Source: Myxococcus llanfairpwllgwyngyllgogerychwyrndrobwllllantysiliogogogochensis
Lineage (GTDB): Bacteria; Myxococcota; Myxococcia; Myxococcales; Myxococcaceae
Direction of reading: 5' to 3'
DNA length: 37,420 bases
NCBI RefSeq assembly: GCF_006636215.1
Contig: NZ_VIFM01000096.1
Coordinates: 1 to 37,420 of the forward strand
The notes beneath the pieces were generated by a model that saw only the letters and a program-made list of their open reading frames with translations, searched no databases and was not told the DNA's origin. This document shows, one piece after another, positions 30,456 through 37,420 of the stretch. The translations under genes were made by a program, and so were the position numbers. How positions within the stretch are numbered: position 1 is the stretch's first letter; the number at the start of each line of letters is the position of its first letter.

Positions 30456-32966
30456 ATGCGTCGCCTCCTGCTCGGCCTTCTTAGTGCCCTGGCCACCGCC
30501 TCATGCATGCCAGTGGTGGAGGGCCAGGACTACCACCTCGAGGGGCAGGAGGTGCGCCTCACGCTCCTTCATACCTCGGACATCCATTCCCGGCTCATCC
30601 CGTATGACTTCGCTCCGCTGAAAACGGACCAGGACCTGGGCCTCGTGCCCGAGGCCGGTCCCTTCGGTGGCGCGACGCGCATGGCCGCCATCCTCAAGCG
30701 CGAGCGCGCGAGGGGCGAGCGGGTGATGCACGTCGACTCGGGCGACTGCTTCCAGGGCGCTCCGATCTTCAACCTCAACAACGGTGAAGTGGAGTTCCGC
30801 TTCCTGTCGCAGGCACGTCTGGATGCCGCGGTGGTGGGCAACCACGAGTTCGACGCCGGCGCGCTGAACTTCACGCAGCAGGCCAAGCAGAACGCCACCT
30901 TCCCGCTGCTCGCCGCCAACTACAACTGGAATGACTGGCGGCAGAACGGCAGCAACGAGACGGGGCTGGAGACCTCGCCGTACACCATCCGCAACATCAA
31001 GGGCCTGCGGGTGGGCATCGTCGGCATGGCCAACATCTCCTCGCTCAACTCCATCGTCGAGGGTGGCAACAGCCTGCAGGTCACCCCCCTGGAGCAGAAC
31101 GAGGTTGTCCGCGCCTATGTGGCGCTCCTGCGGCCGGTGACGGACCTCATCGTCCTCGTCAGCCACCTGGGCCTCACCGAGGACCAGGACGTCGTCCAGG
31201 GCTACGAGGCCTATTACGAGTACGGCCGCGCCCGCAGCTTCATCCGCCGCGAGGACAGCCCCTGGCAGGTGCTGGAGTGGTTCGGTCCGGAGGGCAACGA
31301 GAACTCGGTCGTCCGCGTGTTCGTCCCCGGCGTTTCCGGCGTCGACGTCATCATGGGCGGCCACCTGCACGTGGTGCTCAACCCGCCGCAGCTGCTGGCG
31401 GACCCGAGCGGCCGCAAGGTGGTGCTCGCGCACTCCGGCGCCTTCTCCAAGTACGTGGGCCGGCTGGAGCTGGTCGTGAAGATGCCGGACGTGCTCGGCA
31501 CGGGTGAAGGCGGCGAGGTCCTCAGCCAGGACTACCGCGTGTTCCCCATCGACGGGCTCTGGTGCGACGACGCCATGCGCCGCTACCGCTACGACTCCAA
31601 CATCTTCTGGGAGGACGGCCAGTTCATCCAGACCCCCGCCGTGCGCGCGGCCATCGACGCCTGCCGCGAGCAGGAGGACCGACAGACGACGCACCTGCTC
31701 CAGCCCTACATCATCGGGATGGACATGAAGCTGCAGCTCACGAACATCTTCGCGTACGCGCCCACGGACGTGACGCGCCGGAACAACTCGACGGGTGGCG
31801 ACTCGCCGCTGGGCAACATCGCCGCGGACTCGATGCGCAAGCGTCGCCGCGTGGACGCGCAGATGGCGCTCACCAACTCGCTGGGCATCCGCGACAACCT
31901 CTACTCCGGCGTCGTGTCCCAGGAGTCGATGTTCAACGTGTTCCCGTTCGAGAACACCATCAACATCATGTACCTGTCGGGCAAGGAGATGCAGGAGATG
32001 TTCGACTTCGTGGCCGAGCGCTCCTCCGAGCGTGGCTGCGTGAGTCAGGCGCAGATCTCCGGTGCCAGCTTCACCATGGACTGCGCCCAGGTGCAGATCA
32101 ACGACCTGCGCGTCGAGTGCAAGCTCTCGCTGGAGGGCGCGGACTGCCCCCCGGACAACCGCGAAGGCCACGCCCCCTGGCAGTGCATCCAGGACACGAG
32201 CACCTCGGCCACGACGGGCCGCTGCTACGCCCACCCCGGCACGAACATCGTGGTGGGCGGCAAGGCGCTCAACCCGTTCGGCACCTACCGCGTGGCGGTG
32301 AACGACTACATCGCCAAGGGTGGCTCGGGCTTCAACGTGCTCAAGCGCAACACCACGCGCCAGGAGACGGGCATCTCCCTGCGCGACTCGCTCATCGGCT
32401 ACATGCAGGACTTCTGCACCTGCGACGACATCAACGCGGGCTACGCGACGCGTGGCAACCGGGCTGACGGGCAGCGCTGTGGCTCGCTGGTGAACGGCCA
32501 GTGGGTCATCAATGATCGCCTGCGCGCCTCCTGTCGGGAGATGCAGGACTACGAGAACGAGCTGTCCGCCAAGGTGGGGAGCTGCTCCTGTGAGGACCTG
32601 CTGCGCAACGGCTACAACCCGTCGAGCTGCGGTGTCGCCTCCGTCACCAACCCCGACCAGGCCCGCGCGGCCTGCATCGCCGCCAAGCAGGTGGGCACCT
32701 GCACCTGCGGAGATCTGGCGGCCCGGGGCTACAACCCGGACGGCTGCAACATCCCCGACGTCACCACCGCCCTGGAGGCCCAGGCCGCCTGCGCGGTCTC
32801 CGCGGGCCCGTTCACCGGCCGGTGTGACTGCCGCGAAGTCATGAGTGGAATCAACCCCGTGTGCGGAACGGTGACGCAGCAGCTGCGCAACTTCTGCACG
32901 AACCCGACGGCGATGCCCATCGCCGACGCCGTGGAAGACGGCCGCATTGGCCGGAGGGTGAAGTAA
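30456..32966 (+). CDS. 5'-nucleotidase/metallophosphatase-like lipoprotein with C-terminal Cys-rich modules
   Basis: ATG 30456 is chosen because it starts a lipoprotein-like leader (MRRLLLGLLSALATASC, Cys17); 836 aa. The metallophosphatase domain has HTSDIHSRL, DSGDCFQGAP, GNHEFD, VSHLG and GGHLHV, all metal ligands present. The 5'-nucleotidase C-terminal domain has STGGDSPLGNIAADSMR, NSLGIRDNL, NVFPFENT and YRVAVNDYIAKGGSGF. A cysteine-rich insert lies between them and the end. Unusually, the last 170 residues contain four CxC...C...C modules, two with identical spacing. Known relatives cut phosphate from nucleotides or UDP-sugars outside the cytoplasm. It is probably anchored in the outer membrane. 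The stop overlaps the next start (TAATG). It begins a three-gene unit with a lipoprotein and a beta-barrel. Confidence 0.93.
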   Translation: MRRLLLGLLSALATASCMPVVEGQDYHLEGQEVRLTLLHTSDIHSRLIPYDFAPLKTDQDLGLVPEAGPFGGATRMAAILKRERARGERVMHVDSGDCFQGAPIFNLNNGEVEFRFLSQARLDAAVVGNHEFDAGALNFTQQAKQNATFPLLAANYNWNDWRQNGSNETGLETSPYTIRNIKGLRVGIVGMANISSLNSIVEGGNSLQVTPLEQNEVVRAYVALLRPVTDLIVLVSHLGLTEDQDVVQGYEAYYEYGRARSFIRREDSPWQVLEWFGPEGNENSVVRVFVPGVSGVDVIMGGHLHVVLNPPQLLADPSGRKVVLAHSGAFSKYVGRLELVVKMPDVLGTGEGGEVLSQDYRVFPIDGLWCDDAMRRYRYDSNIFWEDGQFIQTPAVRAAIDACREQEDRQTTHLLQPYIIGMDMKLQLTNIFAYAPTDVTRRNNSTGGDSPLGNIAADSMRKRRRVDAQMALTNSLGIRDNLYSGVVSQESMFNVFPFENTINIMYLSGKEMQEMFDFVAERSSERGCVSQAQISGASFTMDCAQVQINDLRVECKLSLEGADCPPDNREGHAPWQCIQDTSTSATTGRCYAHPGTNIVVGGKALNPFGTYRVAVNDYIAKGGSGFNVLKRNTTRQETGISLRDSLIGYMQDFCTCDDINAGYATRGNRADGQRCGSLVNGQWVINDRLRASCREMQDYENELSAKVGSCSCEDLLRNGYNPSSCGVASVTNPDQARAACIAAKQVGTCTCGDLAARGYNPDGCNIPDVTTALEAQAACAVSAGPFTGRCDCREVMSGINPVCGTVTQQLRNFCTNPTAMPIADAVEDGRIGRRVK
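32413..32905 (+). repeat. Four Cys-rich modules at the C-terminus of the 5'-nucleotidase-like protein
   Basis: Each module starts CxC and holds two more cysteines. Modules 2 (from about 32580) and 3 (from about 32700) share exact spacing C-x-C-x12-C-x14-C and the words GYNPxxC and ARAAC/AQAAC. Module 4 is shorter (C-x-C-x10-C-x10-C, with GINPVC) and module 1 is longer. This is a protein-level repeat; DNA copies have diverged. Disulfide-bonded surface units are likely. Confidence 0.8.
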
Positions 32967-34963
32967 TGAAGAAGCTCATGCTGCTGTCGGCGCTGGCCCT
33001 GGTCGGCTGTTACACCGAGGAGTCGCCTCAGCCGAAGGGCCTCGCGTCGTTCGAAGTCACCGTGAAGGGCTTCTACGTCGCGGACTCCAATCCGCGCGCG
33101 TCGCTGCCCGTGGTGGCCAGCTGCGTTGCCCAGCACGGTGGCACCCAGGCCGCCGTGCCCATGGAGCTGCGTGGCACCCCGGACTGCCGCCTGGCCATGC
33201 CTCGCGGGCCGGTGGATATCGACTTCGATATCCAGGCGGTGGACGTGAAGGGCCAGCCGATGGATGCGTTCAACGGCCCCGTCTCCTTCCGCACCGTCCC
33301 GGGAAACCTCACCGGCCCCTATCGCTACCGGTGGGTGCAGCTCACCAATGGCAAGGGCACGGGCACCGTGCGCAGCGCGCAGCTCTACGGTGAAGCCCAC
33401 GTGTGGGTGGAGGACGAGCCCGTCCAGGTCGACTACGCCGAGGGTGAGGTCGTCGCCGGAGAGCTCCCCGAGGAGCCCGCCACGCGCACCTTCTCCACCG
33501 GCCTGTCGCGCTCCATGCACTTCGAGGAGCCCACCATCTCCACGGTGCAGGTGCCGCAGAACAGCGACCAGCTCACCGCGTACAACGGCACGTTCATGCG
33601 CATTGGTCGCGCGCCCGAGGCGGGCTCGCCGCTGATCCAGAACTGCGAGCCGGACGACCCGAACTACAACCAGCCGGTGACGCTGCTGGTGACGGGCACG
33701 GACCCGGGCGGCTTCTTCGTGACGGACCTGACGGCGTGCCGCGTGCGCGAGGGAAGCATCCCCGGCGCCAACACCCAGACGGCGGAGCCCTCGGGCTTCT
33801 TCCCGGGCCGCTTCAACGCCCTCTACATCTACAACTACTCCTTCCCGGAAGGGTTGGATCCGGGCGACCTGCTGTGGTCCATCGCGGGCTCCGTGCAGGA
33901 GTTCACGGCGACCACGCAGCTGACGTTCCCCTCGTGGAGCATCCGCGAGAAGGTCCGCCTGCTGCCCCAGGCCGAGTGGAACAAGTACCTGGCCCTGGCG
34001 CCGCCGACGGAGATCAACGGCCGGCTGTGCGGCTTCAGCGGCTCGCCCTACATCACGGACGTGATGTGCGGCTACAGCTACGGCAACTACAAGATGGAGG
34101 GCCTGGAGTCCTCGCTGGTGAAGATTCGCCGGGTGAAGTTCCCGCAGGTCTTCCGGAGCTGCGACGCCAACGGCAACAACAGCGTGCCCTTCTTCTGTCC
34201 CGACCCGCGCACCAACGTCTTCGGCGCCTGCGGCGAGGACGACCCCAATGACCCGGACGTCCCCGAGCGTAAGTGCAACGTCGACTGCACGCTGGGCCTG
34301 GGCGAGTACCGTGGGCAGATCTGCGCGGAGAAGACGACCTACGACAACTTCGGCCAGTTCGTGGTGGAGATGAACCCGACGGGCGCCGCCGAAGCGGGCC
34401 TGGACGCCACCGTGAACGGCCGACTGCACGCGCTCAACGCGCTGCCGCCCGTGTCCCCCGCCACCGAGGCGTGGACGCGCTCCTCCAACGCCTACACCAC
34501 GGGCGTGACGGTGAACATCTGGTGCGACAAGGCCGTGAATGTGCGCTTCGGCGGCAGCAGCGTGCCCGGTGTGGCGACCAACGTCGCCCTGGCCGCGGCC
34601 ACGCGCCTGGAGCACACGCTCAAGGACAACCAGTTGTTTGTGTGGGTCTCCGTGCAGGACGCGGTGAACGGCTCGGCCAGCTGCAAGGTGAGCCAGCACC
34701 CGCGTACCCGCATCAACCTGGTGACCAAGGACGCCGTACCGGACCTGGTGGTCAACTGCAGTGAGACGGATGCCGACGCGGAGCGCGCCGAGCAGTGCCG
34801 GTTCCTGCATGGAGCGACCTTCGACATCGTGGGCCATCTGCGCCACGTCAGCGCGGCTCGGCCTCGCTGGATTGTGCTGCCCCGAGATCAGGACGACCTC
34901 TGCTGCTACCCTGGCCCGGGCATGGAGTGCCCGCGTCCCATCGAACCTTGCGTGAATCCGTAG
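32966..34963 (+). CDS. Large Cys-rich lipoprotein of unknown function
   Basis: ATG 32966 overlaps the previous stop (TAATG), indicating coupled translation; 665 aa. It opens with a classic lipoprotein signal (MKKLMLLSALALVGC, Cys15) followed by YTEE, so outer-membrane sorting is likely. The mature protein is beta-rich: VTVKGFYVADSNPRASLPVV, PVDIDFDIQAVDVKG, GFFVTDLTACRVREGSIPG and LPQAEWNKYLALAPPTEING. More than a dozen cysteines, several in the last third (CGEDDPN, CNVDCTLG, DLCCYPGPGMECP), suggest disulfides. I do not recognise a family. Placed between a surface 5'-nucleotidase and a beta-barrel protein, it may link or assist them. It ends at a TAG 80 bases before the barrel gene. Confidence 0.88.
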   Translation: MKKLMLLSALALVGCYTEESPQPKGLASFEVTVKGFYVADSNPRASLPVVASCVAQHGGTQAAVPMELRGTPDCRLAMPRGPVDIDFDIQAVDVKGQPMDAFNGPVSFRTVPGNLTGPYRYRWVQLTNGKGTGTVRSAQLYGEAHVWVEDEPVQVDYAEGEVVAGELPEEPATRTFSTGLSRSMHFEEPTISTVQVPQNSDQLTAYNGTFMRIGRAPEAGSPLIQNCEPDDPNYNQPVTLLVTGTDPGGFFVTDLTACRVREGSIPGANTQTAEPSGFFPGRFNALYIYNYSFPEGLDPGDLLWSIAGSVQEFTATTQLTFPSWSIREKVRLLPQAEWNKYLALAPPTEINGRLCGFSGSPYITDVMCGYSYGNYKMEGLESSLVKIRRVKFPQVFRSCDANGNNSVPFFCPDPRTNVFGACGEDDPNDPDVPERKCNVDCTLGLGEYRGQICAEKTTYDNFGQFVVEMNPTGAAEAGLDATVNGRLHALNALPPVSPATEAWTRSSNAYTTGVTVNIWCDKAVNVRFGGSSVPGVATNVALAAATRLEHTLKDNQLFVWVSVQDAVNGSASCKVSQHPRTRINLVTKDAVPDLVVNCSETDADAERAEQCRFLHGATFDIVGHLRHVSAARPRWIVLPRDQDDLCCYPGPGMECPRPIEPCVNP

Positions 34964-34979
34964 GCTTTTGACGAAACTC

Positions 34980-35030
34980 GCGCCCCGGGTCACCGGGGTG
35001 CAGGGAGGAGCGAACCCAAGCGGGCGCTCC
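34980..35030 (+). promoter_or_regulatory. Two hairpins in the leader of the beta-barrel gene
   Basis: GCGCCCCGG (34980-34988) pairs with CCGGGGTGC (34993-35001), one G-T pair and a four-base loop. A second stem, GGAGCG (35007-35012) with CGCTCC (35025-35030), follows just before the GGAGAGG ribosome-binding site of the TTG-start gene. They could weaken read-through, protect the mRNA or tune translation. The function is inference. Confidence 0.4.
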
Positions 35031-35043
35031 GTGGAGAGGGACA

Positions 35044-36576
35044 TTGAAAACGCTGCAGAAGCTGGCCCTGACCGGCCTTATCTCCCTGAGTGTGCCCGCC
35101 TGGGCCAGTGACTTCGTGGACACGCGTCTGTCGTTCGTGTTCGCGGACGACAACGTGCTCGCGGGCTCGGGTGAAACCACGCCCAACAGCCCCAACGCAC
35201 GGTTTGGCGCGGGCAACCAGAACACCCAGTTCTACGACAACTTCAACACGCGCTTCTCCGGCTTCGAGTCGCTGTCGAACATCGTGCTCTACAAGCGGGC
35301 ACCGGCGTTCTTCGAGGGACTGACGACGGAGGCGGCCCTGACGCTGCTGGTGCTGGAGCGGCCCAGCGGTCAGGTCGCCATCCAGGACAACTCCAGCTAC
35401 ATCCGGCTCAACTACCAGCCGCCGGGCTGGGGTGAGAAGGAAGGCATCTCGCTGGTGGGCTTCCCGGTGTCCGCGGACCGCTTCCGGCTGGGCTATGCGT
35501 ACCGCATCTCCTGGGGCGGCAGCGGCGTGTTCACCACCCGCTCGGCCACCAACGGCGTGCCGGGTGCCAAGCTGCAGATCACCCGCGACAGGTGGTACGC
35601 GTACGTGGGCGGCAAGACGGCGCTGGTGCAGAACGAGCTCGTCCTCGAGGAAGAGACGCTCTACGGCGTGATGGCCGGCGCGGGCGTGGACATCCTGGAG
35701 ACGCTGCGCGTCGAGGCGGGCGGCGGCTACTTCCAGAAGGGCCTGGTCCCCGGGCTCGCGACCCTGGGTGTGGAGGCGCCGGTGAACGCCGCGGGCGTGT
35801 CCGCGCAGGTCGTCTACCACGTGGGTGTGCCCGTCGGCACGAGCGTGGACTTCCGGCTCTACAAGAACGACCCGGAGATCTACGAGCGCTTCTTCGCTCC
35901 GGAGAAGTATCCGGGTGGCCTGTCCTACTCCGTGTCGCTGGAAGGCAGCTACCTGTCCCAGACGCTGGAGAAGCCGGACCAGTTTGGCGCGACCGAGCCC
36001 CAGGGCGCCACGGCGCTGGCGCTGCAGGCCCGCGCGAAGCTGGGCTTCCTGCGACTGAGCCTGCTCGGCCTGTACCGCAGCCTCTCGTACATCCAGTTCG
36101 ACGTGCCGGGCTTCCCTCCGTTCCAGGACTTCCCCGAGGGGACGGAGCTGAACCCGGAGATCTTCCTGGCGTTGGGTGCGGACTACCACCTGCCGGCGCT
36201 GCACTTCACGCCGGGCTTCATCTTCGGCATCCAGCGTCCGGCGTCGTTCCGCAGCCCGACGTCGCTGCTCGGTGGCAACAACCCGCCGCCGAACCTGGTG
36301 GGCACGCGCACCGTCGTGGTGCGTGACGTGAATCAGCTGAGCATCCTGCCGGAGACGTGCGGTGGCTCGGGAGCGTGCGGCGCGGAGCCCATCTACTCCG
36401 CCAAGGCGACGTTCCGCTGGGACCTGTCCGACTCCGTCGCGGCGGTGGGCGAGGTCTACTACACGTACGACACCAACCGGACCACGTTCCGGGATGACAT
36501 CACGGGCGTGGCGCAGGCCACGTTCGAGAAGCCGCACGCGCTGGGCTTCAACACGCTGCTGCAGGCGCGCTTCTAA
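35044..36576 (+). CDS. Outer-membrane beta-barrel-like protein
   Basis: The start is TTG 35044, backed by a strong GGAGAGG seven bases earlier and by a signal peptide right after it (MKTLQKLALTGLISLSVPAWAS); 510 aa. The mature chain is full of short amphipathic strands: DTRLSFVFADDNVL, RLGYAYRISWGGSGVF, WYAYVGGKTALVQ, LRVEAGGGYFQKG, VSLEGSYLSQTL, FLALGADYHLP and VGEVYYTYDTN. It ends in phenylalanine (LLQARF), the usual barrel-assembly signal. No specific porin family is recognised. It is third in the unit with the 5'-nucleotidase-like lipoprotein and the Cys-rich lipoprotein, so it may carry or anchor their products at the cell surface. A strong terminator hairpin follows. Confidence 0.88.
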   Translation: MKTLQKLALTGLISLSVPAWASDFVDTRLSFVFADDNVLAGSGETTPNSPNARFGAGNQNTQFYDNFNTRFSGFESLSNIVLYKRAPAFFEGLTTEAALTLLVLERPSGQVAIQDNSSYIRLNYQPPGWGEKEGISLVGFPVSADRFRLGYAYRISWGGSGVFTTRSATNGVPGAKLQITRDRWYAYVGGKTALVQNELVLEEETLYGVMAGAGVDILETLRVEAGGGYFQKGLVPGLATLGVEAPVNAAGVSAQVVYHVGVPVGTSVDFRLYKNDPEIYERFFAPEKYPGGLSYSVSLEGSYLSQTLEKPDQFGATEPQGATALALQARAKLGFLRLSLLGLYRSLSYIQFDVPGFPPFQDFPEGTELNPEIFLALGADYHLPALHFTPGFIFGIQRPASFRSPTSLLGGNNPPPNLVGTRTVVVRDVNQLSILPETCGGSGACGAEPIYSAKATFRWDLSDSVAAVGEVYYTYDTNRTTFRDDITGVAQATFEKPHALGFNTLLQARF

Positions 36577-36602
36577 GCGTTCGCTCGGTTGAGCAGACAT
36601 CG

Positions 36603-36641
36603 CGGCCCGGTTCCCTTCGCGGGGGACCGGGCCGTTGTCGT
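36603..36641 (+). terminator. Strong hairpin after the beta-barrel gene
   Basis: CGGCCCGGTTCCC (36603-36615) pairs with GGGGACCGGGCCG (36622-36634), 13 pairs with one G-T, around a six-base loop. A short T/G-rich stretch (TTGTCGTT) follows. It starts 26 bases after the stop of the barrel gene and closes the three-gene unit. Confidence 0.8.
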
Positions 36642-36700
36642 TGGAGCGCTCGGGCGCCAGGGGACGAAGACATCCGCCTGCCCATGGCCGCACGACGGCC

Positions 36701-37132
36701 CTACCTCGTCCTTGCCCTGGCCTCCCTCACGGCACTGCTCAGGAAACGGAACAGGTCGAACGCAATCCCCTCCGGCCCGAAAGCAGGAACTTCGACGACC
36801 TGGCCCGAGTGCAGAATCACCTGAAGCGCGAGCGAGATCGGCTCCTTGGAGGGGAGAAGCACCCGCTCAATCTCGTCGAAGCGCACCTGCGTGCTCTCCG
36901 CGCCCGACAACACCGCGAGCCCGTCTTCCGTCAGGACGATGGCGCCATCCCTGGCGTGCAGGCGGTTCTCGTAGACACCGAACGCCGTGGCGGCGAGAGG
37001 CACCTCTGCACTCCACCAGGATGGCCGTTTGCCATGGGCAAAGGCGTAGTAATTCGCAACTCCGACTTGGGTGTCATCTCTTCGTGTTCGCAAACGGAAG
37101 TTACGCCCCGCATGCATTTCCATCGTGGCCAC
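36701..37132 (-). CDS. Small protein of unknown function
   Basis: The start may be GTG 37132 (GAGGGGG upstream, 143 aa) or ATG 37123/37117. There is no signal peptide and no membrane helix. The sequence carries DTQVGVANYYAFAHGKRPS, WWSAEVPLAATAFGVYENRL and DGAIVLTEDGLAVLSG. It continues with STQVRFDEIERVLLPSKEPI and a closing helix DLFRFLSSAVREARART. The alternating strands followed by a final helix suggest a small alpha/beta, perhaps PH-like, domain; the family is not recognised. It is convergent with the beta-barrel gene, from which the hairpin at 36603-36641 separates it, and downstream of the partial minus-strand gene at the right edge. Confidence 0.7.
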   Translation of the reverse strand: MATMEMHAGRNFRLRTRRDDTQVGVANYYAFAHGKRPSWWSAEVPLAATAFGVYENRLHARDGAIVLTEDGLAVLSGAESTQVRFDEIERVLLPSKEPISLALQVILHSGQVVEVPAFGPEGIAFDLFRFLSSAVREARARTR

Positions 37133-37293
37133 GCTAGTGCGCCCCCTCGTAGAACATCATGCCATTCGGGTGGCCCCCTGCCCCAGGGTAGCTCGCGGCT
37201 CGGACGCGGTGGTCACCAGGGAATGAAGTGTGTCGCCCTGGATGACGACACCTGGAAACCTCCGTCCTGGGAAACTGATGACAGCGTTTTTTT

Positions 37294-37420
37294 CTACACC
37301 GGCAAATATGACCTGAGCTCCTCCTCGATGGCTCGGAGGTAGCCGTCCGGGTTGGCTCGGAAGCGCCGACCCATGATGCGAGGGACGCGCCGCTGCTCTA
37401 GCTGAGCGCGCAGTCGCTGC
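37294..37420 (-). CDS. 3' end of a gene cut by the right window edge
   Basis: A minus-strand frame without stops enters at the right edge and ends at TAG 37296-37294. The visible 41 residues read QRLRAQLEQRRVPRIMGRR, then FRANPDGYLRAIEEELRSYL and a short end. The charged helical character and good codon use suggest a true C-terminus, but it could also start at the ATG inside (near 37366), giving a tiny ORF. No family can be named from this piece. Confidence 0.4.
   Translation of the reverse strand, partial: QRLRAQLEQRRVPRIMGRRFRANPDGYLRAIEEELRSYLPV

Noticed and set aside
32729..35044. Minus-strand ORF of 771 codons opposite the lipoprotein gene
   Set aside because: The plus strand has a lipoprotein signal and coupled start; the minus reading has no signal, motif or ribosome-binding site.
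1..37420. CRISPR arrays, transposases, phage or toxin-antitoxin genes
   Set aside because: No regularly spaced direct repeats, terminal inverted repeats or recognisable mobile-element proteins were found by reading both strands.

Overview
The window looks like chromosomal DNA of a myxobacterium of the Myxococcaceae (Myxococcus, Corallococcus or Pyxidicoccus type). The signs are very high G+C with strong G/C bias at third codon positions, long shadow ORFs opposite real genes, a Che4-type chemosensory operon, a eukaryote-like Ser/Thr kinase, stand-alone receiver/kinase proteins, and two metalloproteases with MYXO-CTERM tails. The species assignment is inference; no rRNA is present. All product names come from motifs read by eye, not from database searches.

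Layout from left to right. Positions 1-1396 (-) hold most of a heparinase II/III-type protein cut by the left edge. A histidine-kinase-like protein with a decayed ATP-binding half follows (1649-2617, +). Positions 9715-2624 (-) are a tightly packed chemosensory operon: CheW, CheR-TPR, transmembrane MCP, CheY, CheW, CheA-REC, with no CheB. Divergent from it is a Ser/Thr kinase with a transmembrane segment, PEGA domain and TonB-like C-terminus (9962-12016, +). On the minus strand, 15181-12054 is a chain of overlapping genes: a secreted protein, two paralogous MYXO-CTERM metalloproteases and a HAD-IB hydrolase.

The middle holds gltX (15269-16708), a small secreted protein, tRNA-Gln(CTG) and tRNA-Glu(CTC) with a clear intrinsic terminator, and a DUF2625-type gene. 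These are followed by two receiver proteins, one with a pseudoreceiver-like second half and one a receiver-histidine kinase. A two-TM protein, a DUF2795-type protein and a small charged protein lie among them. Next is a pyruvate dehydrogenase operon (pdhA-pdhB-pdhC, 25535-22103, -) without a local E3 gene.

The right part holds a HAD hydrolase, a large two-TM protein of unknown function, a GlpT-like MFS transporter and a Nudix hydrolase, all on the minus strand. Then comes a plus-strand three-gene unit (30456-36576): a 5'-nucleotidase-like lipoprotein with four C-terminal Cys-rich modules, a Cys-rich lipoprotein and a beta-barrel-like outer-membrane protein. It ends at a strong hairpin. A small unknown protein and the 3' end of another minus-strand gene close the window.

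Two parts could be undescribed. One is the 5'-nucleotidase/lipoprotein/barrel unit, which looks like a cell-surface module. The other is the kinase-PEGA-TonB protein next to the chemosensory operon. The Che4-like operon, PDH operon and gltX are ordinary for myxobacteria. No CRISPR array, insertion sequence, phage or plasmid gene was seen, and no gene-free stretch exceeds 300 bases.
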